The position numbers and the translations under genes were made by a program. Below are positions 1 to 8,422 of a DNA stretch of 64,000 bases, in pieces (position 1 is the first letter of the stretch; each line of letters starts with the position of its first letter). The stretch spans positions 1 through 64,000 of the forward strand of contig CAZSXU010000004.1 in the NCBI GenBank assembly GCA_964610505.1, in the 5' to 3' direction. This DNA is from CAZSXU01 sp964610505. Its GTDB lineage: Bacteria > Arandabacterota > Arandabacteria > JAGLYR01. Under the pieces are notes generated by a model. It ran no database searches and was not told where the DNA came from. It was given only the letters and a program-made list of their open reading frames with translations.

Positions 1-69
1 CGGCTCACTTCTCAACGATGATCGTCACGCAGCTGCCATCCGGCTCACTTCTCAACAATGATCGTCACG
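1..69. repeat. 40-bp tandem duplication at the 3' end of dtd (truncated by window edge)
   Basis: Bases 1-29 and 41-69 are the same 29-mer with one mismatch (position 17 G versus 57 A). This gives a 40-bp period with about 1.7 copies visible. The inner copy holds the last codons and stop of dtd. The outer copy lies beyond the stop. More copies may lie to the left of the window. The arrangement, a repeat that starts inside a gene's last codons, is the same as at 34927-35080. It could also be a contig-end assembly artefact. Confidence 0.8.
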
Positions 70-482
70 GGACCATCGTTATGAATCTCCACCAACATAT
101 TCTCTTGGAAGATTCCCTCCTCGACGGTGAGACCCATTCCCTTCAGTTCGTCCACGAACACCCGGTACCGCCGCTCGGCCTCTTCCGGCGGCGCCGCTCG
201 GGCAAAGCTGGGCCGGCGGCCCTTGGCCGAATCCGCGAGGAGGGTGAACTGGGAAACCACGAGAAGCTCGGCTTTCACGTCCAGAGCCGACCGGTTCATC
301 TTCCCCGCGTCGTCTTCGAAGATCCGAAGGCCGGCACATTTGGCGGCCAACCATCGGGCCGACTCGTCGGTATCCCCCCCCGCCACACCCACGAAAACCA
401 CGAGACCCGCACCGATTCTTCCGCACACGTCTCCAGCCACCGACACGCCCGCTTTTCGCACCCGCTGGAGCACCACCCGCAT
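45..482 (-). CDS. dtd: D-aminoacyl-tRNA deacylase
   Basis: A 145-residue protein, full length for the DTD family. It hydrolyses D-amino acids (and glycine mischarged on tRNA-Ala) from tRNA in the cytoplasm. Visible family marks are the N-terminal MRVVLQRV strand, the SQFTL motif near residue 77 and the NDGPVT (Gly-cisPro) motif near the C-terminus. The ATG at 480-482 follows a purine-rich GGAGGAAGGA ribosome site, and the open frame continues upstream only as a shadow of rsh. The stop of rsh lies 23 bases upstream, so the two genes are probably co-transcribed. This pairing with rsh is common in bacteria. The last codons are inside the 40-bp duplication at the window edge. Confidence 0.96.
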   Translation of the reverse strand: MRVVLQRVRKAGVSVAGDVCGRIGAGLVVFVGVAGGDTDESARWLAAKCAGLRIFEDDAGKMNRSALDVKAELLVVSQFTLLADSAKGRRPSFARAAPPEEAERRYRVFVDELKGMGLTVEEGIFQENMLVEIHNDGPVTIIVEK

Positions 483-505
483 TCCTTCCTCCCGCCTCCT
501 TCGAA

Positions 506-2677
506 CTACGACGCTTGTCTCTTGCCGCTTCGGGGCGTGTGGTCCCTGCGAACCAGCGTCACGCCGTTGACCCGGGCCGCCGCGCCGAGGATTCGATCCA
601 GATGCCCGGTCCCGTCCACTTCCACAAGAAAGCTGCCCTGGAACGCACTCTGGTTTGAGGTGATGTTGACGTTGACGATGTTCGTGCCGACGTCGGAGAT
701 CGCCTTCGAGAGATCCGCAAGCAAGTTTGCACGGTTCCGTCCGGCCACGACGATCCCCACCGGATACCGGTCCTTGGGGCACGGCGCCCATTCCGCGTCG
801 ACCCTCCGCTCGGGTTCCCGGGCAATCTGAAACGTGTTGTGGCAATCCATCCGGTGAATCGTAATGCCTCGCCCGCGCGTAACGTATCCGACGATGGCGT
901 CCCCCGGAACCGGCTGGCAGCAGTTGGCGAAGCGGACCATGAACTTGTCCGATCCCACCACTCGAACCCCCCGTGCCGGTTGGCGATCCACGTCCCGGGA
1001 CGGCGCTCCGGATTTCTTGGATTTCATTTCCCGCCCGAACAGCCGCTCCGCCGCCGATCGCGCGGTCAAATCGCCAGACCCGATGCCCGCATGCAGGTGC
1101 CTGACGTCCTCGAAGCCCAGACGTGCGGTCATCTCTCGAAACTCGGCGGGCGAGGGTTTCTCGATGTGTCGCTTCCGCAGAACCTCCTCGAAGGCACGCC
1201 GGCCCACTGCGATGGAATGCTCGAGGCCCTCGATCCGCAGCCAGCGGCGGATCTTGCTCCGGGCCCGGGAGGTGCGGACGATTTTCAACCAGTCGCGGGA
1301 CGGCCGCGCCGACGGAGACACACCGATCTCTACCGTGTCCCCGCTCTTGAGTTCGTGTTTCAGTGAAACCATCCGGCCGTTCACCTTGGCACCGGAACAA
1401 TGAAGGCCCACTTCCGTGTGCACGGCGAAGGCGAAGTCGATGGGCGTCGAACCCCTCGGGATTCGCTTCAGCTCCCCTGTGGGAGTGAAGACGAAGACCT
1501 CATGATGGAACAGGTCCATCTTGAGAAAGTTCATGAACTCCTTCGGGTCCGTCAGGTCCTTCTGCCATTCGAGCACCTGACGCAACCACTGCATCTGCTC
1601 ATCCAGCTCGCGATCGCTCTTGCCCTCCTTGTACCTCCAGTGCGCCGCGATCCCGAAATCCGCCGTGCGGTGCATCTCTTCGGTTCGAATCTGGAACTCG
1701 ACCATTCGCTTTCGAGGCCCGATGATCGTGGTGTGAAGAGACTGGTACATGTTCATCTTGGGCGTGGCCACGTAATCCTTAATCCTCTCGTGGACCGGCG
1801 TGAACAGGGTATGGATGACACCGAGCGCGTGATAACACTCGGGAAGCGTATGGCAGATCACCCGAACGGCGAAGAGGTCGAACATTTCCTCAAGTTCGAT
1901 GTCGCGGTTCTGCATTTTGCGATAGATGCTGTAGAAATGCTTCGGGCGGCCGGTGATCTCGGCGTCGAGTCCTTGTTCCTTGAGCGCTTCTCTCACCGGA
2001 GTTACCACTTCCGCGATGTACGCCTCCCTCTCCTCCCGGCTGAGGGCAATCTGATTCGCGATCCGGCGATAGACATCGGCCTCCAGATGCTTGAAGGCCA
2101 AGTCTTCCAGCTCCCACTTGATCCGTCCGATGCCAAACCGGTGGGCGAGAGGCGCGTACACGTCTAGAGTTTGCCGGGCGATCCTGCGCCGATCGGCGGC
2201 ATCGAGATACTCCAGCGTCCGCATGTTGTGCAACCGATCGGCAAGTTTGATCAGAATCACCCGAATGTCTCGAGCCATGGAGAGCAGCATCTTGCGGTAG
2301 TTCTCGATCTGCTGCCTCTCTCTGGATTTGACCGAGAACCCGCCGATCCGTGTCACGCCGTCGACCAGCGTGCGAATCTCATCGCCGAACACCCGCTCGA
2401 CCTCGTCCAGGGTGACCGGCGTATCCTCCACCACGTCGTGCAGCAGGCCGCCGGCAATGGTGGTCGGATCGAGCCGAAGGCAAGCCAGAATCTTGGCCAC
2501 CTCGACGCCGTGCGAAAGGTACGGGTCTCCCGATCGGCGCTTCTGCCCCCGATGCGCCTCTTGGGCGAAGTCAACGGCCCGCCCGATCAAGGGACCCTCG
2601 GCGTAGGGGGCATTCTCGTGCAACCATTCGAGGAACGCCTCTCGCTCCGTTCGCCTCTCGGGTGAAACCGCCATCAT
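506..2677 (-). CDS. rsh: Bifunctional (p)ppGpp synthetase/hydrolase (RelA/SpoT homologue)
   Basis: A 723-residue long RSH protein that makes and degrades the stringent-response alarmone (p)ppGpp. Order of domains: an HD hydrolase domain (His56, HD at about 80-81 and an ED pair at 84-85, so hydrolase looks intact), a synthetase domain (about 240-350, with RPKHFYSIYRKM and the EMFDLFAVRV strand), a TGS domain (about 390-450, VFVFTPTGELKRIP) and a C-terminal ACT domain (about 650-720). The start overlaps the recJ stop by four bases (ATGA), which indicates translational coupling. A second ATG directly follows the first. As the only long RSH in view it is probably the housekeeping bifunctional enzyme. 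Confidence 0.96.
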   Translation of the reverse strand: MMAVSPERRTEREAFLEWLHENAPYAEGPLIGRAVDFAQEAHRGQKRRSGDPYLSHGVEVAKILACLRLDPTTIAGGLLHDVVEDTPVTLDEVERVFGDEIRTLVDGVTRIGGFSVKSRERQQIENYRKMLLSMARDIRVILIKLADRLHNMRTLEYLDAADRRRIARQTLDVYAPLAHRFGIGRIKWELEDLAFKHLEADVYRRIANQIALSREEREAYIAEVVTPVREALKEQGLDAEITGRPKHFYSIYRKMQNRDIELEEMFDLFAVRVICHTLPECYHALGVIHTLFTPVHERIKDYVATPKMNMYQSLHTTIIGPRKRMVEFQIRTEEMHRTADFGIAAHWRYKEGKSDRELDEQMQWLRQVLEWQKDLTDPKEFMNFLKMDLFHHEVFVFTPTGELKRIPRGSTPIDFAFAVHTEVGLHCSGAKVNGRMVSLKHELKSGDTVEIGVSPSARPSRDWLKIVRTSRARSKIRRWLRIEGLEHSIAVGRRAFEEVLRKRHIEKPSPAEFREMTARLGFEDVRHLHAGIGSGDLTARSAAERLFGREMKSKKSGAPSRDVDRQPARGVRVVGSDKFMVRFANCCQPVPGDAIVGYVTRGRGITIHRMDCHNTFQIAREPERRVDAEWAPCPKDRYPVGIVVAGRNRANLLADLSKAISDVGTNIVNVNITSNQSAFQGSFLVEVDGTGHLDRILGAAARVNGVTLVRRDHTPRSGKRQAS

Positions 2678-4458
2678 CGTTCTCCGCCGGGAGCCCGGCG
2701 CGCGGGCTTCGCGGGCTCCGATACACGGATGTCCTTGATCTTAAGCTGGAGTTTCGGGAAACCGCCCCAACGGTTCTCCGACAGCGCGAAGGCCAGATCG
2801 ATGTCCCCACCGCTCTCCAGGACCTCGATCCGATCGCCCATCCCGAATCCGATGGCGTCGACCGCCGACGAGCCCTGCTGGACGGTGAACTTGAGGTGTC
2901 CGCCCCCTACCGTCCGGGGATAGCCGACGACCCGATTCCGCAGACTGGCGAGCACCGGCTCCGGATTCCCGGCGCCGAACGGCTCCATCATCCGCACCCA
3001 CTCCAGCATATTCAGAGTGCAGTCCTCCAACTCGACCACACCGTCGACCTCCAGAGTAGGGCGCGTCATCTCTTCGGTGATCTTTTCAAAGGCGATCCGC
3101 TCGATCTCCTTCCGGAACCCGTCGTATGACTTCTCCATGACCGCCAGTCCGGCCGCCTGCTCATGCCCCCCGCAGGACACCAGCCAGTCCTGACACCGCG
3201 CAAGGGCCCCGGCCAGATCGAAACCCTCGATCGATCGCCCCGAGCCCTTTCCCACGCCATCGTCGAAAGCCACGAGAATGACCGGCAAGTGGAACTTCCG
3301 GACCAGCCGGGAGGCGACGATGCCGATCACGCCCGGATGCCAGCCGGGCGAACCGACCACGAGGATGCGTCGGCCGCCGACCCCCTCGGCCTCGATCTGT
3401 TCGAGCGCTTCGTCCAGGGTCCGCTGGTCCATGTCCCTGCGCCGACGGTTCTCTTCGTCCAGCTCCCGAGCCAACCGCATGGCCTCGTCCTGAGTCCGGG
3501 CCAGGAGAAGCTCGACCGCGCGTTCGGCGGCGCGTTCGGCCGTCCCCAGGCGCCCGGCCGCGTTGAGCCGCGGCGCCAGCCGGAACGCCACCTGCCCGGC
3601 GGATACGGGCTCGTCCACCGCCAGGCCGGCCACTTCCTTCAGTGCGCGAAGGCCCGGTCTCTCCGGATGACGAAGCTTCTGAAGACCGTGGGCGACGAAG
3701 ACCCGGTTTTCATCCCTGAGCGGCACCACGTCGGCGACGGTTCCCAGAGCCACCAGATCCAACCCCTCGTCCGGCGAGGGAACGGTTGCGGGTCGCAATC
3801 GGGTCATTGCCTGGAGGAGTTTGTACGCCACCCCGACGCCCGCCAGGTCCGAGGTCGGATACAGGGAATCCGGACGCGAGGGGGCCACGACCGCGACCGC
3901 GGGGGGCAGTGTGTCGGAAGGCAGATGATGATCCGTGACGACGCAATCGATGCCGATCGCCTGAGCCCGGGCCACGTGCTCATGCTCCGAAATACCGCAG
4001 TCCACGGTGATGAGCACCGTGGCCCCCCTGGACTCCGCGTCACGAATCGCGCGCTCCGAAAGACCGTACCCATCCGAGAGCCGGTTCGGCACCGAATGAA
4101 AGATCTCCGTTCCGAGGGACCCGAAGAACCGAACGAGCAGACTGACGGCGGTTACGCCGTCGACATCGTAATCACCGTGGACAAGAATGCGCTCTCCCTC
4201 GTCCACCGCCCGCCACAGCCGATGGGCGGCCTTTTCCATGTCCGGCAAAAGGAACGGATCGTACACGGTTTCCAGATTCGGCGAAAGAAACGTCCGAGCC
4301 GTATCCACGTCCGAGAAACCGCGGCGGGCCAGAATCTCGCCGATGAGGCGGGGAATCTGGAGCTCGGATTCGAGGTGTTCGGCGCCGAGGCCTCCTCGCC
4401 CCCCCCGCTCCACCCAGCGGCATACTTTTCGCTCCGTACCGATGACGGTCCCCCTCAA
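2674..4458 (-). CDS. recJ: Single-stranded-DNA-specific 5'-3' exonuclease RecJ
   Basis: RecJ degrades single-stranded DNA 5' to 3' in recombinational and mismatch repair. The DHH-family motifs are clear: HGDYDVDGVTAVSLL, TVDCGISEHEHV, VTDHHLP, then the DHHA1 part with SCGGHEQAAGLA, and a C-terminal OB-like region. The longest frame opens with an ATG at 4518, but that codon is inside the 3' end of rnpB, so it cannot be the true start. In-frame alternatives are TTG at 4456-4458 (used here) and GTG at 4411-4413, neither with a good ribosome site. A well-placed GGAG-N8-ATG exists at 4421-4423, but it is out of frame and separated from recJ by a run of eight Gs (4399-4406). See findings. The gene is upstream of and overlaps rsh. 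Confidence 0.93.
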   Translation of the reverse strand: MRGTVIGTERKVCRWVERGGRGGLGAEHLESELQIPRLIGEILARRGFSDVDTARTFLSPNLETVYDPFLLPDMEKAAHRLWRAVDEGERILVHGDYDVDGVTAVSLLVRFFGSLGTEIFHSVPNRLSDGYGLSERAIRDAESRGATVLITVDCGISEHEHVARAQAIGIDCVVTDHHLPSDTLPPAVAVVAPSRPDSLYPTSDLAGVGVAYKLLQAMTRLRPATVPSPDEGLDLVALGTVADVVPLRDENRVFVAHGLQKLRHPERPGLRALKEVAGLAVDEPVSAGQVAFRLAPRLNAAGRLGTAERAAERAVELLLARTQDEAMRLARELDEENRRRRDMDQRTLDEALEQIEAEGVGGRRILVVGSPGWHPGVIGIVASRLVRKFHLPVILVAFDDGVGKGSGRSIEGFDLAGALARCQDWLVSCGGHEQAAGLAVMEKSYDGFRKEIERIAFEKITEEMTRPTLEVDGVVELEDCTLNMLEWVRMMEPFGAGNPEPVLASLRNRVVGYPRTVGGGHLKFTVQQGSSAVDAIGFGMGDRIEVLESGGDIDLAFALSENRWGGFPKLQLKIKDIRVSEPAKPARRAPGGER

Positions 4459-4470
4459 TTGAAACGAATT

Positions 4471-4823
4471 GCGCTGGAGCAGGCCGTAAGCCGAGTCCTG
4501 TCGTGGGTGATCATTCATCTGGGATGCAGGTTACCCTGCACCTCTAGCGACCTACCCGGGAATCATAGCGAAGCGGGCCACTTCTCTTCCCCTATTTGGT
4601 CTTGCTCCGGGTGGGGTTTACCAAGCTGCCTCCGTCACCGGAAGCACTGGTGAGCTCTTACCTCACCGTTTCACCCTTGCCGTCTAGGACGGCGGTCTGT
4701 TTTCTGCGGCACTTTCCTTGGGATCGCTCCCACTGGGCGTTACCCAGCACCCTGCCCTTTGGAGCTCGGACTTTCCTCGAGCGATTCTGCAATCGCCCGC
4801 GATCACCTGGCCTACTCCAGCGC
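4471..4823 (-). ncRNA. rnpB: RNase P RNA (bacterial type A)
   Basis: About 353 nt. The catalytic RNA of RNase P, which trims the 5' leader of tRNA precursors. The ends form a long P1 helix: GCGCTGGAGTAGGCC (4823 downwards) pairs with GGCCTGCTCCAGCGC near 4471. Conserved blocks are visible: GAGGAAAGTCCGAGCTCC near the 5' end, a GGTAAACCCCACC segment in the middle and the 3' GACAGGACTCGGCTTA. No protein frame across it is credible. It lies directly upstream of recJ on the same strand, with P1 ending only 12-13 nt before the earliest plausible recJ start. Confidence 0.95.
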
Positions 4824-5027
4824 CTCCTTCTTCTGTCATTGGACCACCCAAAAACCGACCACACCTTGCGCAGATCTTACGGATGAACGTCCTGGCCCGG
4901 GGGACAACGAATCCTGCCGTTGGATGTTGAGCCACTCCCTCACCCTCGTCCTCTCGCTCTCACCGTGCCTTTCTTCCCATCCATCCAATGTCGGATCTCG
5001 GGGCGAGAGAAGGTGGGTAACTGCAAC

Positions 5028-5621
5028 TCATCTCTTCTTCACGTTCGCGTCCGCTTCATCGATCGCCCGATTTGCCAGTTCATCGGCCTGTTTGTTCTTC
5101 TCCCGGGGAACGTGGATCACCATGACGCTCGAGAACTTGTACTTCAGATGGACGAGTCGATTGTACCGCTCGATCAGCTTGGCATCCTTGACCCGGTACT
5201 CCCCGTTGATCTGGCGAACCACCAGCTCGGAATCCAGCTCGATGGAGACGTCCCTGATCCCCAGTTCCAGCGCCTTCTCCATCGCAAGGAGCACGGCCTC
5301 ATATTCCGCTACGTTGTTGGTCGCATTTCCGATGTACCGGTAGCCATCGAGGAGAGTCTGACCCCCTGATTCGATGACCCAACCGACGCCCGCCTTTCCG
5401 GGGTTTCCTCGGGACGCACCGTCGGCCCGAAGCGTCGCTCTCTCGGGCATTCCCGAAGAACCCATGGATCGCGCCAGGTTCTCAAGCGCCCCGGCAAGCT
5501 CGCCGGGATCCCGGTCCAGGGAACGTGCGATTCCCTCGAGCGGTTCACCCCGGGCCAACAGGACGAGAATCCTGGCGAGCGGGAGGTCAGGGGCGTGACT
5601 CGGCCTCTTCGTTCGTCCCAT
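5028..5621 (-). CDS. RNase HI family protein (reverse-transcriptase-like RNase H)
   Basis: A 197-residue protein with a C-terminal RNase H fold. The first catalytic Asp is in ATLRADGASRGNPGKAGVG, followed by NNVAEYEAVLLAMEKALELG, IELDSELVVRQING and VPREKNKQADELANRA. These are the four acidic positions of the RnhA-like (RVT_3) family that removes RNA from RNA/DNA hybrids. About 70 residues at the N-terminus have no assigned function and include an RKRPS-type basic stretch. The start is the ATG at 5619-5621, which follows AAGGAGACCG. A longer frame upstream has no ribosome site. The gene overlaps the end of the zinc-ribbon gene by 35 bases, so both are likely co-translated. Confidence 0.9.
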   Translation of the reverse strand: MGRTKRPSHAPDLPLARILVLLARGEPLEGIARSLDRDPGELAGALENLARSMGSSGMPERATLRADGASRGNPGKAGVGWVIESGGQTLLDGYRYIGNATNNVAEYEAVLLAMEKALELGIRDVSIELDSELVVRQINGEYRVKDAKLIERYNRLVHLKYKFSSVMVIHVPREKNKQADELANRAIDEADANVKKR

Positions 5622-6342
5622 CGGTCTCCTTCCCCGCGCCGTCCGCCCATACAAGAAACGCACCGCAACCCTCACAGTACATGAACCGATCGCCGCGTTT
5701 GATCAGCTGGAGATCCTGAAACGTGACCAGGCGAGAGCACCCACTGCAGGTCCGATCGGATATCCTTGCCACGCCGACTCCACGGTTGTGCTCGCGCACC
5801 TTCTCGTAACGCCCCAGAAGTTCCGCGGGAACTCCCGCCCGGCGCTCCTCCCGTTCGCTGAGAGTCGCGGCTTCCTCCCGATCGATCTCCCCCAGTTTGC
5901 GATCTACGACGGTCTTGTGCCGGACGGATTCTTGCCGGCGCCGTTCCAGATCTTCAACGGCTCGTTCGATCTCGGCCGATTGCTGGTCAATGGCCTCGAT
6001 GGCTTCGATGGCTCTATCCTCAAGACTCGATTTCTTGTCTTCGTGCTCTCGAATCTCCTTCTGGATTGCCCAGAGCGCTTCATTCGTCTTGACGTCGAAC
6101 TCCTGACGTTTGAACTTTCGAATGTTCTCCTCGATCTCCTTGATTTCACCTTCGAGATCTCGATAGACCTTCTGCTTCTCCTCCCGGTCCCTCTTCATCT
6201 CCTCAAGCGCCGCTTCAGCCGCCTCCATTTGTCTCGCGACGTCCTCCAAGCTTCCGGTCAGGGCCTCCCGATCTCTGCCCATGGCCACCAGTCGATCATC
6301 CGTTTCCTGGAGGTCGAACAGCGCTCGCAAATCGTCTCGCAT
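5587..6342 (-). CDS. Coiled-coil protein with C4-type zinc ribbon
   Basis: A 251-residue member of the widespread C4-type zinc-ribbon family often found next to RNase H-like genes. The exact function is not established. About 170 residues are charged coiled coil rich in Glu, Lys and Arg, with the family block FDVKTNEALWAIQKEI in the middle. The C-terminal ribbon carries CSGC and CEGCG cysteine pairs. The start is the ATG at 6340-6342, preceded by an AAGGGGA site. The open frame extends 62 codons further upstream, but that part runs through the terminator at 6373-6408. It overlaps the RNase H-like gene downstream. Confidence 0.9.
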   Translation of the reverse strand: MRDDLRALFDLQETDDRLVAMGRDREALTGSLEDVARQMEAAEAALEEMKRDREEKQKVYRDLEGEIKEIEENIRKFKRQEFDVKTNEALWAIQKEIREHEDKKSSLEDRAIEAIEAIDQQSAEIERAVEDLERRRQESVRHKTVVDRKLGEIDREEAATLSEREERRAGVPAELLGRYEKVREHNRGVGVARISDRTCSGCSRLVTFQDLQLIKRGDRFMYCEGCGAFLVWADGAGKETDGTNEEAESRP

Positions 6343-6372
6343 CAGGTTGTCCCCTTCGCTTCCAGATTCCTG

Positions 6373-6408
6373 AAAACAAAACGGGGTGCACCCGGAGGGC
6401 ACACCCCG
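6373..6408 (-). terminator. Rho-independent terminator of the tRNA-Val/tRNA-CAU unit
   Basis: On the minus strand CGGGGTG and CACCCCG form a stem around a GC-rich loop, followed by TTTTGTTTT. It lies between the tRNA pair upstream and the zinc-ribbon gene downstream, so it ends the tRNA transcript. Confidence 0.85.
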
Positions 6409-6530
6409 CACGTCAGACCCGGCGCGGCCAGGCCTGTTCCGCTCCATGCGAAACACACCTTCGACCGTATATCTCTCGATGCCGGTCCATTCCCTCGGCG
6501 CCTCCGGTGCCTTCCTCCAAAACGGCAAAA

Positions 6531-6607
6531 TGGTGGGCGATACTGGGATTGAACCAGTGACCTCCCGCGTGTGAGGCGGGCGCTCTAAACCGCTGAGCTA
6601 ATCGCCC
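6531..6607 (-). tRNA. tRNA-Val(CAC)
   Basis: The minus strand folds as a cloverleaf. The acceptor GGGCGAT pairs with ATCGCCC, the D arm contains AGCTCAGCGG, and the anticodon loop CTCACAC gives anticodon CAC, reading GTG valine codons. The T loop is TTCAATC. The 3' CCA is encoded at 6531-6533. It is 28 bases downstream of the second tRNA and shares its promoter. Confidence 0.95.
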
Positions 6608-6634
6608 GGAGACTCTTTCTCCGAATCGTCAGGG

Positions 6635-6707
6635 TGGGCCCACTTGGGTTCGAACCAAGGACCTTCCGGTTATGAGCCGGCGGCTCTGACCACTGAGCTA
6701 TGGGCCC
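6635..6707 (-). tRNA. tRNA with CAU anticodon, probably tRNA-Ile2 (lysidine type)
   Basis: Cloverleaf with acceptor GGGCCCA/TGGGCCC and anticodon loop CTCATAA, so the anticodon is CAT. The body resembles bacterial isoleucine-2 tRNAs (TAGCTCAGTGGT in the D arm and AAGGTC after the anticodon arm) more than elongator Met tRNA. If so, C34 would be converted to lysidine by TilS and read AUA. The 3' CCA is not encoded (CCC follows the discriminator). Elongator tRNA-Met remains possible. Confidence 0.85.
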
Positions 6708-6740
6708 TCGAGTACAATGTCGTATCGTACTCCAATATAG

Positions 6741-6770
6741 AAGATAGGACGCTTCTCGTTCACAGGTCAA
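6741..6770 (-). promoter_or_regulatory. Sigma-70 promoter for the tRNA pair
   Basis: On the minus strand TTGACC (6765-6770), an 18-nt spacer and TATCTT (6741-6746) lie 34 bases upstream of the first tRNA. The same -10 hexamer is used by hrcA. Confidence 0.75.
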
Positions 6771-7066
6771 GCCTTTTGTGACGAGGCGTGCCCGTCGGGG
6801 CTAAACCACCACCGGGTCCGTGCCGCTGGGTAGGTAGGGCGAAGGCGTTGGACTCCCGGGCAGCCGGCGCACGATTCCTCTCTCCGGCAGGACAACAACC
6901 GGGACGAGTCAGGGACGCCCGGTAACGTCCTCCGGCACGGGTTCTGTTCTGTGTTCCCTGGGTTCCGTGGTAAGATGGGGTCGCAGCTTCTGCATGCGTG
7001 GAGATTCAGATTGTGCTATTCTGAAAGCCGGAATCGGGCATTCGCCGTTCCCCCTCGAGGTGAACC
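6771..7066. other. Intergenic region between the divergent tRNA unit and the beta-helix gene
   Basis: About 300 bases with no convincing gene. Only short overlapping frames with no family resemblance are present. A possible -10 TATTCT for the plus-strand gene lies at 7017-7022, but no good -35 is seen. Confidence 0.5.
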
Positions 7067-8365
7067 GTGATTCGGACCCTAGCCCTCCAAGTGGCCACCG
7101 CCACCCTGGCCCTTTGGTGCGTCGGTTCTGCATGGGCAACCACCTATGTCCTCGATCCCGACGGCACGGGGGACTTCTCGACGATCCAGGAGGCCATTGA
7201 CGGCGCGTCCGGCGGCGACGTGATCGAGCTGGCGGATGGAGTTTTCAAAGGTGAGGGAAATCGCGACATCGATTTCCTGGGTAAGCCCATCGTGCTGCGA
7301 TCCCGGAGCGGGAATCCCGAGGCGTGCACGATCGACTGTGAGGGCAGTCCGGGCTACGAGCATCGCGGATTCATTTTCCAATCCACCGAAGGGCCGGAAA
7401 CCAGAATCGAAGGCGTGACCCTGACCGGCGCGCACAGGAGCGAGACCGCCGGTGCCATCCTTTGCCAGGATGCCTCTCCCACCTTCATCCGCTGCGTGTT
7501 CTCGGACAACACTTCCTGGTACAGCGGCGGAGCCGCGTATTGCGTGGGCTGCTCATCGAGTTTCACCGACTGCGTTTTCTCGGGCAACACGGCATATGAG
7601 AGCGGCGGCGGAGTTTCCCTCTTCCACGCGTCGCCCACCTTCCTACGGTGCAGGTTTTCGGACAACGAATCCGTGATGTATCACGGCGGGGCGATGCGAT
7701 GCAACATCTCGTCACCGACGCTAACGGACTGCGTGTTCGAATTCAACGAGGCCTACGGCGGCGGCGGAGCGATTCGGTGCTATCCGTCTTCGCATCCTGT
7801 TCTGACCGGCTGCGTGTTCGTACAGAATGGGGCGAGTTTGGGCGGAGCCGTCGATTGCTTCGCTTCGTCTCCGGCGTTTATCGGATGCGTGTTTGAGGAG
7901 AACGCCGCCTCCTACGGAGGCGGCATTCGCTGCGATGAAGCCTCTCCTCATCTCTCTCGGTGCACTTTCGTCGGCAACCAGGCGTCTCACGGCGGCGGGA
8001 TCTGGTGTGAGGGCGGGTCGTCCCCCGTGCTTGACCTCACCTTGATCGCGTTCAACGACGGAGGTGCGGCGTTGGGGTGCGATGAGACCGTGGCCGATCT
8101 GGCACTGACGTGCTGCAACATCTACGGCAATCCGATGGGAGACTGGATCGGGTGCATCGATCACTTACTCGGCCAGGACCGAAACCTATCCGAGGATCCC
8201 CTCTTTTGTGAGGGATGCCTCTATCTTCGGGACTGTTCGCCGTGCGTGGATGCCGACGGGTGCGGTCTAATCGGCGCCCGCGGGATCGGGTGTCCCTGCG
8301 ACGGTGGCCCATCCGCCGTGGATCGAACGACGTGGGGAGGGGTGAAAACACGGTTTCGAGAGTGA
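7067..8365 (+). CDS. Secreted Cys-rich right-handed beta-helix protein
   Basis: A 432-residue exported protein. GTG start after GAGGTGAACC. The N-terminal 24 residues are a signal peptide ending SAWA. A DGTGDFSTIQEAID segment follows, typical of pectin-lyase-like beta-helix proteins. Then come about eight solenoid turns of a CVF-x2-N-x-A-x3-GGG-x2-C pattern with a Cys at a fixed place in most turns. The protein ends in TTWGGVKTRFRE, the W-K-F-R tail shared with other exported proteins here. No catalytic residues are recognisable. It may be a surface or carbohydrate-binding protein. It is convergent with rpoD and stands alone. Confidence 0.85.
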   Translation: MIRTLALQVATATLALWCVGSAWATTYVLDPDGTGDFSTIQEAIDGASGGDVIELADGVFKGEGNRDIDFLGKPIVLRSRSGNPEACTIDCEGSPGYEHRGFIFQSTEGPETRIEGVTLTGAHRSETAGAILCQDASPTFIRCVFSDNTSWYSGGAAYCVGCSSSFTDCVFSGNTAYESGGGVSLFHASPTFLRCRFSDNESVMYHGGAMRCNISSPTLTDCVFEFNEAYGGGGAIRCYPSSHPVLTGCVFVQNGASLGGAVDCFASSPAFIGCVFEENAASYGGGIRCDEASPHLSRCTFVGNQASHGGGIWCEGGSSPVLDLTLIAFNDGGAALGCDETVADLALTCCNIYGNPMGDWIGCIDHLLGQDRNLSEDPLFCEGCLYLRDCSPCVDADGCGLIGARGIGCPCDGGPSAVDRTTWGGVKTRFRE

Positions 8366-8422
8366 AACGGCAGCCGCTCTTGCCTGACCCCATTCGGTCC
8401 ATTGAACCCATGGGCTCAGTGG

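Noticed and set aside
45..1400. 451-codon minus-strand frame ending in dtd
   Set aside because: Only the last 145 codons match the D-aminoacyl-tRNA deacylase family. The rest is an Arg/Gly-rich shadow of rsh in another frame, and a good ribosome site lies directly before codon 307.
4596..4935. Short ORFs on both strands between recJ and the RNase H-like gene
   Set aside because: They lie across the conserved RNase P RNA and have no protein-like composition.
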